This document shows, in pieces, positions 58,401 through 64,000 of a stretch of DNA of 64,000 bases (the first letter of the stretch is position 1; every line of letters begins with the position of its first letter). A program made the translations under genes and the position numbers. Under the pieces are notes generated by a model. The model did no database searches. It was not told where the DNA came from and was given only the letters and a program-made list of their open reading frames with translations. Origin of the DNA: Coptis chinensis (taxonomy: Eukaryota > Streptophyta > Magnoliopsida > Ranunculales > Ranunculaceae); assembly GCA_015680905.1 (NCBI GenBank), contig CM027380.1:39920001-39984000 (forward strand), given 5' to 3'.

Positions 58401-61400
58401 GGTTTTCTTTCGTGGGGAAGTGTGCGCTGTATGTAATTCTATAGAAGATATAACTTTCAATCGTTATCTAATTCAAATGAATATTTTATTTCTTACCTTT
58501 TCGTTTTTCTTTTAATTGTATGGCTGGCGTAATAATTACTTTAATGAATTGAAAATGTTCATATAAATAAGGCGTATTGTCATGTTTGCAGGAACTTACA
58601 CACATAATTTTTCCCCATGCCCACAATCTGTTCATTGGAATGACGATGGTCTTGAGAGGGATCTCTATATACAGGGACCCACTGTCACTGTTCTAGCAAT
58701 GGACGGGAGACGGCGCTGGTTAGACATCCTAAAACTGGTTAGCTCGACTAATACCTTTTTTAGTTTCTTAGGATTTTCTTTTGGTTCATTTTTCTTTCTA
58801 CGTTGATTTTATTGTTAATCTTAGATGCATTTGGTATTAGGAATTGCGTGTTCATGCCCATGCTTCATATATTTTCCATTCATCCAAAGTTCAAATTACA
58901 TGTTGACGCAAATATTATTTGAATCTTACTCATTAACTGAATGTCTGGTCCTATAGGCTCTAAATTGTTTCTGTTCCATTGTGTTCTTTCTCAACTATTA
59001 TGTTGTTCACAATATGAATTCTGTGCCTAGGGATCGGATGGAAAAAACTACTTTGCATTTGTTACAAACCTTGCTCCATGTTCTGGGGTCAGGCTTCACC
59101 TTTGGCCTGAAAAGAGCAAAATGGCCTCAGACACAAGTCCAAGTAAAGGAGTAGTGGAGGTGACATCAAAGATGGTTGAGATTCCTGCAGGACCAGCTCC
59201 AATACAGGTATTGAACTTTGGAATCTTCAAGTATATTCTTACTATCTTGCAAGGAACAGATGCTCTTTGGATATAAGTATTTGTGCCAACAATTTCTGCA
59301 ATTGTTTCTTCACTTGAGGAGTCTTCTTTTACTGTTTCATTGGTATAGTAGTGATGAAAGAAAGTGCTACCATTCCTAGAAACAATAGCTGGTTCCATTA
59401 AAATCTGTAGTTCTCTAAGCCCGATAATTATATGAAAATTGTATCGGGATGTTATGCCGATTTATGTATTTGTGCTGTTTATTTATCAGATTGAGCCAGG
59501 GAGCCAAACAGAACAACCACCACCTTCTGCAGTACTTCAGTTAGGCCCTGAGGATATGCGCGGTTTCCGTTTTTTAACTATCTCAGTTGCACCTCGTCCG
59601 GTATTTTTCTCTTCATCCATTGGACAAGGAGTACTGATATTAGTTGTCATAATTTTGCATGATACTCAAAAGCCTAGTTGGTTGGAACTTCTTTCTGAGC
59701 CTGGGCAGGAGTCAAGGACATAATATTGTGGCATTACTTTGTACTCATTTTATGAACCTTACATCTCCCTCTTTTGTTATAAAAGTGTAACTCAACTTTT
59801 TGATGCCCAGACTGTGTCAGGTAGGCCTCCACCAGCAGCTTCCATGGCAGTTGGACAATTTTTTAATCCGGATGATGGGAAAAGAAAGTTTTCCCCTGCA
59901 TCGCTGCTACTTTCTTTCTATTCTGAGAAGGTTATTATTTTACTAACTTGCCAGTCTGTTCATTAATTCTTGAAATTTAATGTCTAGACAGGTCTCTGTT
60001 TCTGTCTGGCGGTCTGGCCTGCCCTTTTTGAGATGTAGGAATTCATTCAGTGAAGAAAAAGAATGGCAGCAATCTGTCTCTGTTCACATTTATTACTTTT
60101 TTTTTAAGATATTAGCTGTTGCAAATTTGACCAATATGCGATCTTTAATGGTGCAGGAAATATCTCTAAAGGAGGATCACCCTCTTGTTTTCAACCTATC
60201 ATTTTCTATAAGCTTAGGTCTTTTGCCGGTTGCGATGTCTCTAAAAACAACAGGATGCGGAATAAAAAGTTCCGAACTTCCAGTTGAAGAAGCTGGAGAT
60301 GTCGAACATAGCAGTAAGGATTTTTAGCAAGTTTAGTTAGTCTTTCTTATTCTCATGATAATTAGTTTAGATGTAGATCATTACATTGGTTTTGGTTCTC
60401 TATGCACTAAAATAAAAATATAAAGTCAAAATTCGATGCTCTTACTATTTATATCATTGTAATTTGTTCAAAAGGATAAGTTACTTTGACACAGATAGGT
60501 GTGTCCGTATTGGACACGGATGCAGAGTGTTTGACATGGCAAAATATAAAAATTTGAGGTAAATCACATACAATATGTGTCTTATATGTGTCCGACACGG
60601 ACACGTGGATATGTATCCGACACGGGTTTCTTTCAAAATATGGCGTGTCCATGTAACATTACGTGTTTGAACTTTGAACTGATTGTATGCTCTTGTGTTT
60701 GTGTTAATCATTGCTGTGCATCATCCCGATTGATCATCTGATGTTGGGATCGTACGCGAAATTCTAAGTTCTACAGAAGCATACGGTCATTTCGAACTAT
60801 AAATAGCTGCATTGGTTGCTTATCTAGAAAACTAAATATACCATGTCTGCTTGCTGTGGTTCGATATTTGATAAGCCTAGGCTTGGTGTTATTGGTCGCT
60901 GATTTTGATCTCTCTATAACCATAGAAATATCCCTGCCACAAGTCCACAACTGCTCTATGGAACTCACTTACTGTTATTTTATTTTTCAAAGTAGTACAT
61001 CTTGGCACGGTCCGCACAATTCCTGCCCTTTAAAGGTCCTATTTCACAGTAAAACTAGTGGCATATTCGTTGAAACAATATGAAGGAATTCAAACATCAT
61101 AATATTTTGAACACGTGATTTTCTGTTGTTTTTGCGTTATGTTGTGTGAGCTTGTAAGACGTATCTTCCTTTGGTAAAAGATATGGGAGGACTTGCGTGC
61201 TACTACTTTTGGAGGCTTTTGTGTTTAGATGGGGATATTTTATGGGACTTGCTTCGCGAGTTTTAGTGTACTTGTTTCTGCTTTATGTTGCTTTTATTTT
61301 TCTCTGATCAGATATCTCATCGTATTACTTTGCATTCCTTTCTGTTATATATGATATATCTCATCGCATAACTTTATTTTATGTTTTTGCTGTTGTTGTT

Positions 61401-63922
61401 GTTGTTTTTGTGTGAGTGCGAGTGTGAGTCTGTGTGTGTGAATTTTTGAAGCGACTATGGGAAGGTTGAATTTAGTAGATGGTCGGTTAGCAACTTAGCT
61501 CGAGTACCGCATGGTTGGTAGCAAGTTGATGCTTGGCCCCTGACAAGTGGGATCAAAGTGTGGTTAAAAGCCTTATTATCGGTGGAAGGTGTTGGCATTG
61601 CATTCTTAACAGTGAACTATGTCAGTGTAAATGGATAGTGCACAAGTAACCATATTGATTCAAAAGGTGTTAGTAGGAAGCACAACAAGTGCAGTAAAAG
61701 GAAAAGGAACAAGTTTGTGGATTCGAGGGTGATACTTCGGAGTGACAGTTTTAGGCTATCAAGGCATGCTCAGTGACACAGCATTTACTCTTGCAGATGG
61801 ACAAGAGGAGGTTGAATATTTGATAGCGAGAATAACAAGAAATGGGGACTCCATCAAGTATCTAGTGGTTGAAACTAAGTTAACTTTGTGCTGACAATTT
61901 GTGCCCTTGGGATGAAGCTGCATGCACTTGTTGACATCATGAAGAAAGAGATTCTAAGGACAACGCATGGAATGTTGGAAGAGATCAAAGACACTAAAAT
62001 GGTGGTCTGAGTCTCTTGAAAAAAGGCACTGCTAAAGAAGATACTATGATGATTTGTGATCGTACCAAGATGAAGGTATGGCATATGGAAGCACATGAGA
62101 TGTCTGGGAGATAGAATACCTCCAATGGCAAGTTTAGGCAATTTCAAGGTAGTAAGTTCAGATAATGGTGAAGATCAACTACAAGTAATGATATACTTGG
62201 ATAGTGCTACGGTGGTATCATTGAAGTACTAAACTACTAATATTGGACAATCTCTATGATAAGTACATGTCTAGACTCACTTTAAGTGGAGAGAAATCTA
62301 AATAATCTCAAAATTTGGGGACTGTTTTCTTGATTACTCAAGTACCTAATGACCCATCAAAGTAAATGTAGGAACAGTTCTAATCATGGGTAAAAACTAG
62401 AAAGGTATTTTTGAAAACTTGTTTAATTTTGATATTGATGCAGCATGGTTTTAATTAGGGTTAGTTGGTATAGATTAGTTTCTTAATTAGTTTTACACTG
62501 AAATGGGTTTAAAAACCTTTAGTCTCGTTCCAATAGTAATGTAAGTTTGTGGAAAATTGAAATACGCATTATGAGATGAGACAACTTAAGTTGTTTGACC
62601 ATTTTTTTAGGGCGTTTCGATCATTTCACGTGTAGTTATGCAATTTTAAAGCAAAGGCTGACACGTGGTTATTTATGCAAGTTTTAAATATGCACTGCTA
62701 GGTGGCAGCGTCATGTATGTGAACTGCTGTAACTGAAAATTGAGTTTGATCAGCAGTTGCTATTGCATCAAAGTGGTATCGGAGACAGTTTTCAAGGCGT
62801 CTACCCCGTTGAATTTCTTGGCTGATTTGTTATTATATATTAAAAAGAGAGAAACTCTGAAATTTCAAATTTTTCGTTACTGATTCTGCCTTTCTTATCG
62901 CCTTCTCCGTCAATCAATCTAGCACCGCTCCCTTTCTTGCCACTGCTGCAAGTCCTCCATTAGGATGAAAGGTGAAGAATTTTTGAGTTACACTACCTGC
63001 AGTGCAGCTAGGTTACTCTAGGGTTTGTGTGTCAGAGCCTTAATCAATTCCCTTCAACTAAAAGGCATGTAACTTTGGTCTCTTGGTCAAAGTTTAGCTT
63101 TATTTGGAGACCCATTTGGCAAGCATTGCCAAAACTTGCAGCTTCTTGATTTATACACTTTTTTGGTTTTTCTTCTTGATCCCATGACACTTGTGTTGAC
63201 AGCCAACCATGCTATGACTCGATCCCTGGATCTTGATTTATACCACTAGTAAACATTAAACATTCTTTTTAGGGAGAAAGCGGGGAACTTTACAAAGCAA
63301 TCACAAGGAGTACTCCTAACCTATTCACTAAAACATCCTGGCACTTTGTGGTTTTACCTCCAAATGACATAATGTGACTGTGAAACTGCAAGCCAATGAA
63401 TACACACACGTTGCGAAACTGCAAGCCCATGAATACATACACGTTTGGAAAGATGTGTGATTGGGTTTTTTCTGCTGGCTGCCAAAAAAGTAGGTTTTTG
63501 ACATAAATGGAAATCAGTAATTTGAGATTGCAAATTAAGCATTTAAAGTGTATTCTACATTATTTTGACCAGGCAAATTAGGTGACAATCTTCAAGGTAA
63601 ATAGGTGACAATCTTCAAGGTTATGTGATAAATTGAGTTGTTGGTCTTTCATAGTATTGCAAAGTTGTGTCGTGTTTCTGATAGATTCCTTTGAACTTTT
63701 TTGTTTTGTTTTCAAGTAACTATCTTCAATTGGTGACCGGTCTTTCTTAATATTGCAGGGCTGTGCAGATTGCGTTGTTTTCCTCCAGTAGCTATTGCTT
63801 GGGATTCTACTTCAGGTCTGCATGTAATTCCTAATCTCTATTCTGAGACTATTTCAGTGGATTCATCACCAGCTTTTTGGGATTCAACTCAAGAGTCTGA
63901 CATGACTACAGTTTTGTTACTG
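52450..63922 (+). CDS. PGAP1: GPI inositol-deacylase, PGAP1/Bst1-like (3' end beyond the window)
   Basis: Twelve exons join in phase: 52450-52728, 52800-53003, 54835-55025, 55125-55296, 56821-56958, 57039-57228, 58592-58737, 59031-59207, 59490-59600, 59811-59930, 60157-60313 and 63759-63922, about 683 codons. A membrane anchor spans residues ~9-31. VPLLFIPGNGGSYKQ starts the alpha/beta-hydrolase fold, and the nucleophile elbow VGHSMGGFVARAAIVHP gives catalytic Ser194. The family removes the inositol-linked acyl chain from GPI anchors in the ER, which aids ER exit. Known plant homologues are about 1,080 residues, so the C-terminal membrane part lies further right. Intron 1 is 71 bp and has a GC donor (CAG|GCAAGC). 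Other junctions are GT-AG. No stop or frameshift was seen. Confidence 0.95.
53465..53591. repeat. 66-bp tandem duplication in PGAP1 intron 2
   Basis: ATTATTTCATTATTAT followed by TTTCAATCCTTAGTT begins at 53465 and again at 53531. The second copy has a small deletion. Non-coding. Confidence 0.8.
53831..53957 (+). mobile_element. short poly(A) retroelement (5'-truncated LINE or SINE) in PGAP1 intron 2
   Basis: About 100 bp end in a run of some 25 A residues. The flanks AGATAGCCAAACTAT (53816-53830) and AGATAGTCAAACTAT (53958-53972) form a 15-bp target duplication with one mismatch. Poly(A) plus a long target duplication indicates target-primed reverse transcription. The body ends TACCGATC before the tail, like plant L1 3' ends. 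A T run marks the left end. Confidence 0.75.
56361..56740. mobile_element. MITE in PGAP1 intron 4
   Basis: Terminal inverted repeats of about 26 bp read ATATGGAGAGGGATAGAG on the left and, in reverse complement on the right, ATATGGGGAGGGATAGAG. The interior has TCTGGACCGTTAGATAA and ATCCACAAAAAATC, shared in order with the MITE at 4195-4566. The AT-rich flanks prevented a clear target duplication call. Confidence 0.65.
60480..60665. repeat. cluster of short inverted motifs in PGAP1 intron 11
   Basis: TGTCCGACACGGACAC and variants occur several times in both orientations, for example near 60507-60520, 60588-60604 and 60617-60625. It resembles a small repeat element. Boundaries are uncertain. 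Confidence 0.4.
61450..62870 (+). mobile_element. possible degenerate LTR-retroelement remnant in PGAP1 intron 11
   Basis: A purine-rich phrase TTTGGGGACTG near 62317-62327 looks like a polypurine tract followed by a TG start, and TGGTATCGGAGAC near 62773 resembles a tRNA-iMet primer site. Between them would lie an LTR of about 445 bp. Upstream sequence is full of stops and has no sure domain. It accounts for much of the 3.4-kb intron. Tentative. Confidence 0.3.
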
Positions 63923-64000
63923 GTAAGAAGTGAAGTCCTTTTTTTCCCCCAGATCTGTAGGAGTCACTTTTATTTTATTATTGCTTTTCATCCTTATGCA

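Noticed and set aside
1..64000. tRNA, rRNA, CRISPR or organellar insertions
   Set aside because: No cloverleaf with the expected A and B boxes, no rRNA-like stretch, no regularly spaced repeats and no plastid or mitochondrial gene were recognised by eye.

Overview
This window is nuclear DNA from a flowering plant, most likely a eudicot. The evidence is its AT-rich intergenic sequence, GT-AG introns, plant-type LTR retrotransposons, CACTA, Mutator, hAT and Harbinger-type DNA transposons, and plant gene families (SUVH, PDR-type ABCG, MSL, F-box). No prokaryotic, organellar, rRNA, tRNA or CRISPR feature was recognised. Introns and exons were assigned by eye from splice signals and from recalled family similarity; no search could be run.

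Only one gene looks intact. At 52450-63922 (+) lie the first twelve coding exons (about 683 codons) of a PGAP1/Bst1-type GPI inositol-deacylase, which runs off the right edge. All exon phases join. Its first intron uses a GC donor, and its introns hold a short poly(A) retroelement, a MITE and a long degenerate insert.

Left part (1-19370): MITEs at 1765-1927, 2035-2377 and 2699-3201; an F-box pseudogene (3298-4743) split by a Mutator-type MITE with a perfect 9-bp target duplication; a SUVH-like (H3K9 methyltransferase) N-terminal remnant with its own TATA box (5500-7070); and then isolated exon fragments of unrelated genes: proteasome alpha-6, prolyl 4-hydroxylase and pectinesterase. This mixture suggests transduplication by mobile elements.

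Middle part (19371-36570): a complete-ended 7.2-kb CACTA element with a 3-bp duplication carries spliced fragments of a PDR-type ABCG transporter and a protein phosphatase 2C. Next come an unrecognised, decayed coding region (28140-29870) and a direct repeat pair (30147-30580 and 31515-32124) in which one copy has gained an hAT-type MITE. Last is a mechanosensitive channel (MSL) pseudogene on the minus strand.

Right-middle part (36571-52400): a 4.97-kb Ty1/copia element and a 6.05-kb Ty3/gypsy element of Tat-like organisation. Both are on the minus strand, with both LTRs, PBS, PPT and perfect 5-bp target duplications, and both are inactivated by stops and frameshifts. A second F-box-associated pseudogene follows at 51170-51860.

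I found no convincing undescribed biological system. The most interesting material is the gene-fragment capture (the CACTA element and the 5.5-15.6 kb mosaic), the GC-AG intron in PGAP1, the uneven LTR divergence in the copia element, and the unrecognised coding-like stretch near 28-30 kb.
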